A stretch of DNA of 64,000 bases from Blasia pusilla (Eukaryota > Marchantiophyta > Marchantiopsida > Blasiales), in the NCBI GenBank assembly GCA_050084515.1, contig CM114274.1, positions 3,596,001-3,660,000 on the forward strand. The letters run 5' to 3'. Of this stretch, positions 20,721 through 33,274 are shown piece by piece; position 1 is the stretch's first letter, and the number at the start of each line of letters is the position of its first letter. Below the pieces are notes generated by a model that was not told the DNA's origin, made no database searches, and saw only the letters and a list, made by a program, of their open reading frames with translations. The translations under genes were made by a program, and so were the position numbers.

Positions 20721-23700
20721 TTGTATATGTTTAGAATAGCTTCTCCAATGCATCTTAGGCCTCCTCCAGAATATCAACATCTTTAATGTGAACAATTATT
20801 GATGAATTGATCATTATTGAGATGTAATGGATTATTTTCCTTCCGTGTTTGTTCGAGGCATGAACATTCAAGTCTGTTGAATCACTTTTTGGTTTGGACT
20901 AATTACTTGTAACAAGCTCCCATTAATCTTGATCCTTAAGAAATTTTTTCATGCAAAACTTCTAGACATTGTAATTCTTCTTATTTAACTTCTCGCTTGT
21001 AATTTTTGTTAAGGAAAACTCAACCAAGAATCACAATAATTTTAATCATAAATCATAATTTCAAACTCTAGACTACTCCAATTGAAGTGTAGACCACTCC
21101 TATTCAAAAATTGACCTAAATTTTTCCAAAATTGACCAACAACTATGAAAGAACTAATCACAATTGGCTTACAAAGAGCAAATTCTACAACTTTCCTTCA
21201 CTAATTGTATTTTCCTACACTAAAATTGCTATTGTGGAAGCTCAAAATATAAAAATTGAATGATTTTGGATGTATTGGAAAGCTCTTAACGAGCTCTACA
21301 AAATAGTAAAAACCAATCTTTAGCATCATTCTAAGTGTTAACCACCTAGATTTCTAAATTGATGGAGAAAACCCTAAAAAATGCCTCCAAAGTTTTGTTA
21401 TCTTTACGACTTCACCTTAAATCTTCTACCATTGAGCTTTGAGTGATATATTCTTGCCCCAAACTAAAATTTTTCCTTCTCTTGCCTTTCTTTTCTCCTC
21501 ATACATCAAGAATTTCAATAAATATTCCCATATGGATCTCAATCTCATGTAAAAAATTGTTAAATAAGCATGATTGACAGAGTACAGCTCACATACACAC
21601 CACCATGGAGAATGAAATTTTATAATGAGAGAATGAGTGGGGATTCATCCCATTCTCAATTGTATCAAGTATATATAAGAAATCTTAATCCTAATCCTAA
21701 CCCTAACCATAGTCTTTAGTTATACTAATTGTGGTTAACTAATCCTAGTTGAGATAATCGTGCTTAGTTGACTAACCAAGATTAAGCTTTCATACTTCAT
21801 ATGAGTACAAAATATAGCAATTTATATATCCAATGAACTTGACTATAACTCACTCTTCAATAATCGCTTAATAGATGTCTTAAGTACGTTTAGGTGTCTT
21901 GACGGTTTGTGATAACACTTGGACCAAGTGAGATGTGACCGTGTTAAGAATGTTCTCTTTTATTACGTCTTTACTTGCTATAGCTACACGGGCTCACATA
22001 AAGAGGACCATGTATTATAGCTTGTGAGGTTGAGTATATTGTATACTCTAGATCCTTTATGGATTACTATAGATGGATAATTTGTGCTTACCACAAAGTT
22101 TCCAAGAGAGGAAAAATACACATGTTGAAGCTCATCTGGAGCCTATCCTAAATATAAACCCAAGAGTAAGGTCTATAACATATTACAACAAGATTGTGTT
22201 AGTGTATTAAGATTGAATCTCTAACAGTAAGATTGGATAGGATTGATATAAAGATTATGCATTTAGCTTCGATTGTATAGATTGAATTTTTTTTTTTTGG
22301 AAGCACAGTGTGTTTGTTGAATATATACGAACCGTTCTTTGTATGAATAGTGCTAGAACATTGGAAGAATAGATTTTATGGCTAAAGAGCATTTTATTGG
22401 GGTGCGTCTAGTTGTTTGTGTATTAAGCTTCTAGGATTCATGTTATAGATGGATCTCAAACATGTGTTGATGATAGTTGATGCAAATAGTTAACGATGTC
22501 TATCTCATGACAAGTGAGAATTCCATTCACACATAGCCACATTTAACTAAGTGGCTCTATTTATTTCCTCTTCGTATGAGGTTATATTATAATTGAAATG
22601 TTCCCTAGCTTTGAAAAAACAACTTCAAGTCTTTTAGAAGAGAATTTCTTCATATAGCAAATCTCCTTTCCTCAATTAACAATAAAGATGCATCTCTTTA
22701 TTCTAAAAAAGACTTGTTTGATTTAGAGATAATTTTGAAGTATTTCTAACTTTTTTTAAGGAAGGAGATAAGCCTCCTTTCCTCAAAGGGTAGTAAAGAT
22801 GTTTTGGATTATTTCATATAAATGTAAGGTTGTCTATCATATTGAAAGACATCTCTTCAAAATTTCTCATGTATTTCCATCATGACCATTACAATTCCTA
22901 GAAATATGACTAATGAACCAATTATTTCCCCTTGAAATTTAAATTTTGGAAAAAAAATCATTTCTGTTGGTCTTTAATATTATTAGAAAGTTCTTATTTT
23001 TATTCATTATAATCAAAGCATGCAATTCCCACAAGTAGATCCATCACATCAATTTATTATGCTTTCATAGGAGGCTAAAGTAATATGAGCTAATAAGAAT
23101 TTTAGAGGAATATATTCAATTTCAAATCTTCAAACTAACTTTCAGTTAAGCACAAAGACTTTTTTAAAAGGGTATTATGGATTAACATGCTGGCACCCTA
23201 TTGGCTGGTATAGGTTAGTAGTATAAGGGAAATAGATATATATATATTTTTCTGTTTGCTAGGCTTTCATAAATAAGGGCCACATGGTTTTAAAGCTAGT
23301 TGTCACAATATTATTTTATTTTATTTATTCATTCATTTATTTCTTTATTTCATATCATTTGGATTTACAACTTTTATTAGTGAGTTATCATATGCTTCCG
23401 TTTCTTTTTCAAGATAAGACGCCATTCAAAGAGCAAATTATTGTAGAAAACAAAATAGTGAAGTGAATATGATCCAAAAAATACACAAACGCTTCAAGTA
23501 TAATATTTTCCCACATTACTATAGCACAAGCTTAGTCCAATCCAAGACACTAGAAAAAGTAGAATTTTCTCACTAAGTACGGAAAGAATTAGTCTAGGCC
23601 CATCCTTATCCAAAATATGAAAAGTAAATATTCCTTCCATCTAAGGATACTCTTCAACCAAAAAAAGGCTTTATTGAGAAGAGCACCACATAGAACTACA

Positions 23701-26700
23701 CGGGACCATAGGATAATTCATTTTAAAATTTAATCTTCTTGGATAGGTTTTCTCTTTCTTTTTCTTTAAATAGGATTACAAATGAATGACAACTGTAAAG
23801 GGAAAACGGGGGACTCAAAAGATTCAAATTCAATTTTTCATAAATATCACTTAAATTTGGATTTATTTTGCAAAAAAATTTCAATGTTAGCACAAGTAGT
23901 TTACTCTTTACTAAGTTACACAAGCTCTTTTATGTAGAATTAAACCAACTTGATGCATCTATATCTTTATGTAAGAAAATGTCATATCAATAAATTAGTG
24001 AAATATACAAAAAATCTCGAAGATACAAAATGGCCTAGTCACATTTTCTCTATGCTCAAGTTTCATCGAAACACTACAGTTTCGATGAAACCTGAACATG
24101 GAGAAAAATTGACATAGAAGAATGCATTGCCGGTTTGACTCCTCGACTACTTCACTGCTTAGGAAACTAGTGTGCGGCCCTTTTCCCCACTCTCTTTCAA
24201 TACATGACGTGTTTCTAAAAATACTTAACGTTGGGTGCGTGAAAGCATACTCCGATTAAAGGGATGTTGTGGCACAACTACAAACTTCCATTTAAAAGAT
24301 CTCAATACATCTGGGGCCTTAGCTAAGATTTTCAAATTTTTTTCTTTATTTCTATTATTAGAAAAATTTTGGAACACCTTAATATTTTTATCCTTAGAAC
24401 ATAATCCAACCAAGTTCCTTTGGTTGAGATTAATACATCAATAGTTGCTCATTTAAATACCTACTTGCAAGTCTTATTCATATTGATAGGAATCTTGAAT
24501 TTTCCTCATGTCTTCCATCTAATTAAAAAATTGCTATATTCAATAATACAACAATTAAAATTGTGCATCTTGCATTTCAAACACTCACAAGAAAATGATT
24601 GTAAAGGAAAGTCTTCCCCTTTCCACTACGACAATCAATAAAGAAGAGTTTTGGTCAAGGTAGAGCATCCCCAAAGTCAGATTTTAATTAGTTGGGACTT
24701 CGCCAAATGTATAGAGAGCTCAAGAGCCGATCCAAGGGAGATGGTGGAAGTAAAACACTTCATCTTGGATGGAGATGCTTTGGATTGAAAGAGAGAGTGA
24801 ATCTAGACTGTTGTGATTCTTGGGCACGGGAATGATGTGAGTTACTTGATAAAGCATTTAAAGGGTATGGGAATATTTTATTGTATAATTTCTCTTGCAT
24901 ACAAAATGCGAGTTGCATAGTTTACTTCTAAGCTAGATAGAGTGTAGGGATCATCTCTTCCGAGGTTATAAATCTAGGCATATACACATAAGGATTATGA
25001 CTAAGAATAGATATAAAATAGGAAAGCTAATTTTTACAATATTTTGGTGCTTTCCTTGGATACAAATGAGTTATATGTAAATTTTTTGAACTCTCATTTA
25101 GACATATCTCTATATGTTTTGTTAAACTTTGGCTTTCTTCCCATTCCCTTTATGTGGCAAACCTTTTTCTTAGAATGATCCTTGCTAAAATAAGATCTAT
25201 TAGGGTTAGATACAATAGAGAATTCATACATAGAGCTAGTATGTGAGACCAAATGATTCCTACACCTTAGCAACTCATCTCTTTACACGTGTATGTTAAT
25301 AGAGTGTAGAGGTCAAATTTATTATTTTCCTTCTCCAACCTCACAAGCTCTAGTAGTTGTCCCCAAGATTATTCCTTGGGGACATCAATTGTCTAGCCAT
25401 GTCTATTGGCTTGTCCAAAGCCAAGAGGAGGTAGAGAGAACCCTAGTTGTGATGGAGGATAAGAAGGATTCAATCCTTTATTTAGTGCATGGTTGGAGAG
25501 AAAATCCCTCCTACTTTCTTCTACATGATTAGAGATATATCATTGTTGATGCCTCTCTCCTTGTTTGTATGTTGAACAAGTATAGTATTACCCGGTAGTA
25601 TAGTATAGAGGACCAAGGCTCCTCCTTTGTAATGGTGAAAGCCCTTGCCACAAAGTGTTTATAGAGGCTACATCATATGCTTGTTGCATATGGGTCTTTT
25701 TTTACTTTTTCTTCACCATTTCTCCCATGATAGAATGACATATAAATTTTATGGAGAGATGGAAACTTCATTCTTGTCATCTTCCTCTTCTAAGGGATAA
25801 TACTTGCTTTGAATTTTTTCAAGTACTTTATGTTGCACACACCTATTTATGGTTGTGAGAAAAATCATGTCCCGGATGTACTTACAATTGGACATCAAAC
25901 ATGTAATGCCACATAGAAATACGTAGGATTGGATTGTAAGCATTGAGGGAGTAGTTTGAAAGTATTTGTGATCTCTTGCTCATTTGAAGATGGAATTTTT
26001 TGCAATTTCAACATCCTAAAGAAATCGATCATCAACACTTCATTACTTATGCAAGTACATATATAGGAAAAATATGATAAATATTGAAGTTAAGATCTTT
26101 ACAAATAATCAAATATGCACTTGCATCTTGGTGACATGGAATTGCATACTTAAGTGAATGGAAATGCTCTATGGAAATGTTGAATGCAAACCTTTTGAAA
26201 GGGTCATTTTTGAACATATTCAAACCTTTTGAAAGCTTCATTTTTGAACATATTGGGCATCACTATATAGTAGTGTACACAAAACCTAGGTAACGGAGGT
26301 CATTATGAATAAGTAGTCCCACAAAAGGGGCCTTCCAAGTTAGAGGAAACGTCATCATCACAACACAAAAAGTTTCCACCAAATCCCTCACAAATAAAAT
26401 TTACTACAAAAATTCCATGTTACCCCAAATGCTCTGAAAACATAGTATGTGTGGAAATGGTTATGTCCCTCAATTCTTTTACACCTAATTAGCCCAAAAA
26501 AATAAACCATAAAATTGGATACAATTGTTTGAAGGAATTAATCTTCGATGATTATGTATACTTGCACATAGGAAAGTGGACTTTTTTGGTCAAGAGTTAT
26601 AACTTTTCCCCAAAGTATTCACTCTTTTTTTATGTGATCATGATTTTCCTCATGATTTCCTTCATGGAGGAAGAACAACAACTCTATTCTTTTAAAACTC

Positions 26701-27297
26701 AATCTGAGGAGGTAATATAAGGTGCATGTGTCGAGCATGCAGAGTTTTTTATTGTGCGATATACGTCAACGAGGTGGAATTTCAGTACCCTATCCCTAAT
26801 TGCAATGAGAGTGTAAATGACTCATGGCTTCATAATAAGGATCCAACATAACCGAGTTCTTCAAAAAAACCTTTATGGGAAAACAAGGATCATCCCAATT
26901 ACAAGCTACATATGTGACCTTTAGCTATTATATTCAAAAAAATATCTATTCTCTTGAAGGCATGTTTTCTAGACATGGTTTATTTCTAAGAGAATTTTAA
27001 ACGTAGTAAAAAATTTATTACAAATATCTATAATTTTTTGAATTTAACAAAGAGAACCCAATTTTCCCGTTTTTGGTTCAAATTTAAACCAAATTTTCTT
27101 AGATCTCGACACTCTACTATGACAAAGAATTTTGGTTCTTGCCGAGTGTTATATGCATACACATCGCTACACAACATACATTTTTATCACCAAACATACA
27201 CACAAACATACACAGTCCCATGCTAACTCATGGAATATACACAACGAGACGAGAAGTACCAAAATATCTCCAATTAAATCGATCAAATCTCTCCATC
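20721..27297. other. Long AT-rich region without recognised genes
   Basis: About 6.5 kb with only short ORFs, none with a recognisable domain. Part of 20.7-21.6 kb should be the 5' end of the copia element (gag start, leader). The stretch 21590-21700 (minus) contains a TATA-like 'tatatatac' and could be its LTR, but I could not prove a matching partner. A strong foldback lies at 24038-24113. Confidence 0.35.
24038..24113. repeat. 76-nt foldback with 35-nt arms
   Basis: Arms 24038-24072 and 24079-24113 pair nearly throughout around a 6-base loop (actaca). The inner 13 bp (GTTTCATCGAAAC / GTTTCGATGAAAC) pair perfectly. The length and mismatch pattern would suit a small hairpin RNA or a tiny foldback element; nothing shows that it is expressed. 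Confidence 0.55.
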
Positions 27298-28300
27298 TGT
27301 CGCGCCCCTACTCTCCTTGAACGTCAATCTTTAGTGTTGCGGAAGCGTACGTTCAGTAGGTCACGAACTCATCGCTGATGTGCACCCAAACACACACTCT
27401 CGTTAGTCGGGTCTAGGCCAACGAGCGTTCCAACCCACCGAGTCCTCAACTCGGCGTCTCATCAAGCTCAACCTTCCTTAGTTCCTAGTTTCCAAAACAT
27501 GGCAAGTCCTTCAAGACTTGGAACAGACTTCCTGGTTAGTCCAGGGATCTGAAACGGCACTTACGCGCCTAGCGATCCCAACTGTTGAACGGTCCTCGGG
27601 TGAGTTGCGAACCGAGACCCAAGTAATTGAGTCGCGGGGTGGAATCCAAGAGGGATGTCTAAAATCGCCTCAATGGACTTGGTGCAGGTTTTCCAACCCA
27701 ACCCCCAACCTCGCGTTCCGTTCCATGCCCTTGAGCCGCCCCGCGGCGCCCAAAGTGGGGTTTGGGTTCCAAGCACTCTCGGAGACCTTCCCCCTTACTA
27801 GTACTTCTGGGGTTCTCCAATAACCCCTCCCCTTTGGGAAAAGAGGGTCGGGCCCTTCATTGTGGCCCTCAACCCGACTCCACTTACAGTAGTTTTCGGG
27901 TTTTATCTCGGCCACTGCTTATGCTTTTGCAGCGATTTTTGGTGCGTTTGGACCAGCTCTCCATAAGCTTTCCAATGCACCCTTATTTGCTCCAAACGCA
28001 TCTCGGCGCTAAAAGTTATGGCCATAAATATAGTCGGAAACTCTCAAACGCTAGTGGCGTTCCAAATCCGGATCTTTCCTTTGGCAACCCACTTCCTCGA
28101 CTCGACTTCTTTCAAGTCTCATTCCGCGTTTGGTCCAGGTTTTTCAGTCGCGACCATAACAACTGAAACGCGACTCCTCGCTCGAGTCTCGTCTCTTGTC
28201 TCCTCTTTGAGACAACTCCAACGCGCAAACCATCTTAGCGTGAGTCCGCTTATGTTCCGATGTTCCGCTTGGCACTTGTTTGGTCATGAGGGTCGCGACA
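27298..28300 (+). mobile_element. Solo LTR, TGTCGCG family (copy B), intact ends
   Basis: 1003 bp, starts TGTCGCG and ends CGCGACA (7-bp terminal inverted repeat). It is flanked on both sides by CCATC (27293-27297 and 28301-28305), a perfect 5-bp target site duplication. There is no internal region, so it is a solo LTR left by LTR-LTR recombination. It is more GC-rich than its surroundings and keeps its CpG sites, so it is the youngest copy here. The ORFs inside it are non-coding LTR sequence. Confidence 0.9.
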
Positions 28301-29514
28301 CCATCATAACAACAAGCTCTCACCAAGCTCTCCATGGTGTGCACTCTCTCTCATGTCAAAGCAAACCTACTCTCCTAATGAAAGGTTTCGTTTACACACA
28401 CAAGGCAAGGAGGACCATAGCTCCGTTGCCTTATGTGAAGAGGTTCAACAAAGAGAGAATAAGCTCTCAAGCTCCCTCTCTCTCTCTCTTGGAGGTATAC
28501 CCCCTTCCCTCTCCCAAGCCCTCTCCACGATAACCTCCAAATGGAAACTTACCCAAAATAGTAAGTTTCTCTCTATGGCTCCAAATGAGCAAAAACGAAG
28601 GGGAAACCTGCTCTCTCTCAGGTTATCCGTGGCCTCAACATGTCATCTTTGACCTCTTGAGGCTATTATCCAATATCTCTGAAGGTGCTCTACTAGATCT
28701 CGTCGATCTATCCTAAATGACGTGACACGAGCTCTTTACCAGGATTTACAAAAGATTATCATAAGATAGACAAGATAACTTCCTAGATATCCCATTTTGG
28801 ATATAGAAAAATATCATAACTCAAAGATAGTTAATCATCATATAGCTACTTCAACAATCCTTAACCTTATGGAGATTGCAAAATTACGTGTGTTTTGACA
28901 CACTTAGTTATGCAATCACAAAAAGTTTTCCTCAAATGAAATATAAACAAAGTCTTAGTTCACCAATATTGTAACCAATCCTTTTTTAGTATCTAGATGT
29001 TTATTACTATGTACTAAAAGTAAATGATCTACCATCTACATCTAGGCATTAGATGCAAATGATCCTCAATTTTAGGATGAAAGAATCTTGGAGTTAGTGG
29101 TTCAACAATGTTGGTCTAGTCTATTATTAAATTTTACCAAAATTACTACCTTCACCAATTGAGAAAGTGAGCATATTATGTGTATGTTGAACAATTGTAA
29201 CATGTTAACATCAACCTTATCAAACCAACATGTAGGGTGTTATCATCAATGCTCTCTTTTTGGAGGAACGAGATGATGACTATACTTGCACCTCACTAGA
29301 GTTTCTCAAGGACAATTAGTATGCCCCATGTGTTCATAAAATAGGAACAAAAGAATAATGGATCCGTATTTGTGACAATGACATAGATGACAAAAAGATT
29401 ATCACTTGCATCCCTATCCACCCTTACATCTACCATCCTAGATAATCTAATTTGAGTTTGTATGATCTTTGCACTCTACTGATGATCAAACCATAGACCA
29501 ACTTATATCCCTAT
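28301..29514. other. Intergenic between two solo LTRs
   Basis: No gene seen. The first 350 bp are moderately GC-rich with a CT microsatellite (about 28472-28491); the rest is AT-rich. Because copy B has its own target duplication, this stretch is not the inside of an element bounded by B and C. Confidence 0.4.
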
Positions 29515-30516
29515 TGTCGTGCACCTACTCCCCTCGAACGTCAATCTTTAGTATTGCGGAAGCATACGTTCAGTAGAACACGCTCTCATCACCGATGTGT
29601 ACCCAAGTACACTCACATTAGCCTGATCTGGGTCAATCAGCTTTCCAACCCACCAAGTTCTCAACTTGACATCTCATCAAGCTTAACCTTCCGTGGTTCC
29701 TAGCTTCCTCACATAGGCAAGTCTTTCGAGACTTGGGACAAATTTTCTGGTTAGTCCAAACACCTAGAACGGCATTTGCACACCTAATGGTCCCAACTGT
29801 CCAATGGACCTCATATAAGCCCCAAACCCAGACCCAACTAAATGAGTTGCGGGTTGGAATCCAATAGGAACCTCCGAAATCCACTCTATTAGACTTGGTT
29901 CGGGTTTTAAATTCCAACTCCAAAACTCCCGCTCCATTCCGTGCCCTTAAGTCGTCCCGCGGCGCCCCAAAGTGGGATTCTAATCCCAATCACCCTTGGA
30001 GATCTTTCCTCTTACTAGTACTTTTCAGAATCCTCGTCCTCTTCATACCTTTGGGAAAAAGACATCCAAACTCCTCTTTCAAGCCCTCAATCCGACTTCT
30101 TGCTCAATTGCTTGTGGCCAATATCTCATCCTCTGCTAGTGCATTTTCTAAGATCTTTGGTGCATTGGAATCTTCTTTGCATAAGCTTTCCATCGCCATC
30201 TCATTTGTCCCAAACGCAACTTGGGACTAAAGGTTATAATCGAAAATACAATCGAAAATCTCAAATGCTAGTCACTCGCAAATCCAATGCTTATCTCATC
30301 CTAAACTCAACTCCTCTCAAATTTGGGTTCACGCTTTATTCCAATTTCCTTAATCGTGACCATAAACGTATTAAACACTCGAAACGTTCGCCTCATTTAC
30401 ACCTCGCACTTGTGTTTCCTAAGACCTCCCCAAAACGCAAACCATCTTGGCATGAACCCACTAGAGTTCTAACGTTTTTTTTTCTTTGCATTCATTTGGT
30501 TGTGAAGATCACGACA
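29515..30516 (+). mobile_element. Solo LTR, TGTCGCG family (copy C), decayed
   Basis: 1002 bp, starts TGTCGTGCACC and ends ATCACGACA. It aligns along its whole length with copy B (shared blocks include GAACGTCAATCTTTAGT, CAAAGTGGG.TT, CTTACTAGTACTT and CATAAGCTTTCCA). Many differences are C-to-T or G-to-A, typical of methylated DNA. The flanks (cctat / tcttt) do not form an obvious target duplication. Confidence 0.8.
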
Positions 30517-32298
30517 TCTTTGGAAGACAATACACTCAAAGTATTTAACCAAGCATCCCATTCCATTTTAACTTGCAAAGTGGCTCCTTAAATTTGCATA
30601 TTCATGGCTCAATTACATTTCACAACTCGGACTTTCACAAAAACATTTGCAATTTCTTTCAAAGGCCGGTGACCCCACAAGGTAAGGTCCAAGTATAAGG
30701 CAAAACAAAATGTTCACAATTCAGGGCACTCTAATTTTCGCACTCCGGAAAACATGGTATACCTCTAGCCCAAATTCCTCGTAAGACCACACCTTTTGCA
30801 ATTCTCACCCCATCATATAGTATACTAAACTGGTTGGGGTCTTCTCACAACACATGTCTCCACCGCCCTCAAAAGAACATAAGTAAACTCTAGTCCAAGT
30901 TAACCCAACTTAGACAAGATTAAGCTACTGTAAATACACAACTTAAATTTCTTCCAAAGAGCCTAATTTATACTTTCCCAAATTAATGCAACTTCCCAAA
31001 CAACCTTTGGGGAGTTGAAATGATATTCTTGAGTAGCAACACCCCAACTCCTTCCTTAAAGGACATGAAAGACAAAATCATCCTGCTGTTTTTCAGGGAT
31101 AACATGACTCTCCAGGGCCAAAACTCAGTTGCCGAGGTTGAAAATTTGGAATAGTCAAGTACGATTTGGACTAAGAATCTGTAGTCATAGTCATGTAAGT
31201 AGGATCTGTTGAAAATATTGCTCAGTAAGTGAAGTGCATGCATTTGGACATGTGAATCTGGTGTACTACTAGAAGGAGAAACAAGTTCCAATAGGGTGGA
31301 CCTGAAATTCAAAAAATGTCCACCACACTGAAAATCAGCAGTCACCTTTGAAAAAGTAGTGGTGAAGGCTACAAGGGTCATATTGCTCAGGGAGTGCACT
31401 CAATTGGACGGGAAACATCAGGTGAATTGCTGGAAGGCTTCAGCTGGCCACCTACTACCAGATGAAAGAGACGTCTCGAGTTCAAGATCTGATCTATGTA
31501 AACATCAGTACTAGCCTTTGATTAAGGAGCTCTGAATCAGCTGTAGCCATTGAATAAGATGTAGATTTAGAGATTAGGATGGACAACACATTGCTAAGGA
31601 AGTCAATGTGTGCTAGGGCAGGCAACACTTGGTGGACAGCTATAGGGAGAAGTAAGAACTAGGATTAGAAACAAGAAATGGTAAACCTGAATCTGGTTCA
31701 AATAAACCCAATGATCAGGCTGTCACTTCGACGTGTCATCAATTCCTCTAAGGAGCAAACTAAAATCCTGGTGTTTCAGTGAAGACCAAACTCCCTTTCA
31801 GAGTTTCTGGACAGTCACATAGCCTTCCAACGCCCCAGAAACTGGAAGTCGTTGAAATCATCTGATTCTACATTGCTAGTATGGGGGCAATACAGTGCCT
31901 GCCCCAGAGTAACCTTCCCCTAAGTACATTTGTGCAAAACCGTCAAGACCCTCCTACAATGTTGCATTTTGTAGAACCGTGCGTTTTCGCATTTTCTGCA
32001 GGCTTCAAATATAGATTTCGTAATTTACAGTTTCAGGGAAGCTCCTTAAGTAGTGAAGTCCTGGCCACATTCTAATTTCCTAGTCAAACTGCCCTGTGTC
32101 AGTGATCTTCCTTGGTGTCCGCTCATTCAATGTGGTAGTGAGATTGATGGAATGCCACATCTCAACATCTCATGAGTGTGATGAGAACTGGATTTATCTC
32201 GACGCAGAGGTTCAAGAAACCATCGACAAGATGAAGACCGAGGAAGAGACCCCGTCTTTTCATGACCAGGGTAAAAAGGGAAACCAAAAACTGAGCCA
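30517..32298. other. Intergenic, downstream of PAM16
   Basis: No recognised gene. The ORF at 30983-31399 (minus, 138 codons) has no domain and biased leucine/serine composition, so I do not call it. The stretch next to PAM16 may contain its 3' UTR. Confidence 0.35.
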
Positions 32299-33274
32299 AT
32301 CAAGCTGCCTCAGATCCAGGTTTTGAAGACTCTGGCCGTAGAGCTTCTAGAGTTTCTTTAGCTCGTTGCACTTTCGATTGAATATAAAAGCTCCCCATCT
32401 TTGCATTCCTTTCAAATAGGTTGTCATACTTCTGCAAATCACGTGTATAGACAATGAGCTGAACTCAGTAACCATCTTCTAGATGAACTTGTTTTACTCC
32501 CCATTTGAAAGGATCTATTAGCTCAAAGGCTAGTTACTCCGCAAAAATAGCCACACAGCAAGCTTTGGTCACATAGGTGATTATTGGGGAACAAACTGGA
32601 GCAATAAAAAGAGCAGCAAAGGACCCTGGCCACCCTGAGGCGAAACAAACATGTTTTCCACCCAAAGTACTACTCCAAAATCTCTAGGAGTTGACAGACA
32701 ATGATGGAACAAGTAAGATCTTTACCTTCATGATCTCTTCCCATGTGGCATCCTCACTCACCCCCAAAATCAACCGGGCCTCGTGCTCAGTCAATGCCTT
32801 GCTTGACTTATGAACAATATTCTGCACAGTTTCCTGTGCCACTCCCGTCTTTGAGGCATCTGTTTATTGAAACAAAAGAACTCAATTTAGGAACCCACTT
32901 GTAACAAGTGCATCTACTCGAACTAGGTATTGAGCATAGTACCAACCAAATCTGACACTTTTGCCCAGAACAGACGTGTGATAACTGACGTGAACGACAG
33001 TCATCACTTGCCATGGTGAAAGATTTTAAGACGAGAAGCAGCACAAACGTGCATAAAAGCTCCACATACATGATTGCTGGCAATTCACCCATGGTTACAT
33101 TAAAAATGTTTCACGAAACTGAAAGATATCAGCACAACATCAGCATCAATCCTTGATCTGAATGTTCATTCACTTACTGACAAGAGCTTGGCGATAGGCC
33201 TGTGAGACAGCCCGTAGTATTACACCAGAACCAAGCACAATCAGGTTGGCTATAATCTTGGCGGCCTGTGACAT
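32299..33274 (-). CDS. PAM16: Mitochondrial import motor subunit PAM16/TIM16
   Basis: Small inner-membrane-associated protein that pairs with the J-protein PAM18 and restrains it, regulating matrix Hsp70 in the TIM23 import motor. In Arabidopsis the family is known from MUSE5 and TXR1. Three exons on the minus strand: 33274-33178, 32859-32726 and 32431 to about 32299. Exon 1 encodes IIANLIVLGSG then VSQAYRQAL, the membrane-associating N-terminus. Exon 2 encodes NASKTGVAQETVQN and LTEHEARLILGV then WEEIMK. Exon 3 encodes KYDNLFERNAKMGSFYIQSK, the degenerate J-like domain, which lacks HPD as expected. The total is about 117-120 aa against 116 in Arabidopsis. I use ATG 33274 (MSQAAK), but 'tgtcacag' just before GCC could also be a splice acceptor with a start exon further upstream. 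The last dozen codons are the least certain, and the stop could be near 32309 instead of 32299. Confidence 0.9.

Noticed and set aside
21681-21704. Telomere-like ccctaaccctaacc
   Set aside because: Only two imperfect units, and not the plant TTTAGGG type; chance in AT/C-rich DNA.
27518-28533. Several ORFs above 100 codons on both strands
   Set aside because: Most of the span lies inside solo LTR copy B or runs past its end; they reflect GC-richer LTR sequence and carry no coding domains.
27298-30516. Copies B and C as the two LTRs of one element
   Set aside because: Copy B has its own perfect target duplication, the 1.2-kb gap holds no gag/pol, and B and C differ too much in decay.
30983-31399. 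138-codon minus-strand ORF downstream of PAM16
   Set aside because: No motif, no splice partners, composition like surrounding non-coding DNA.
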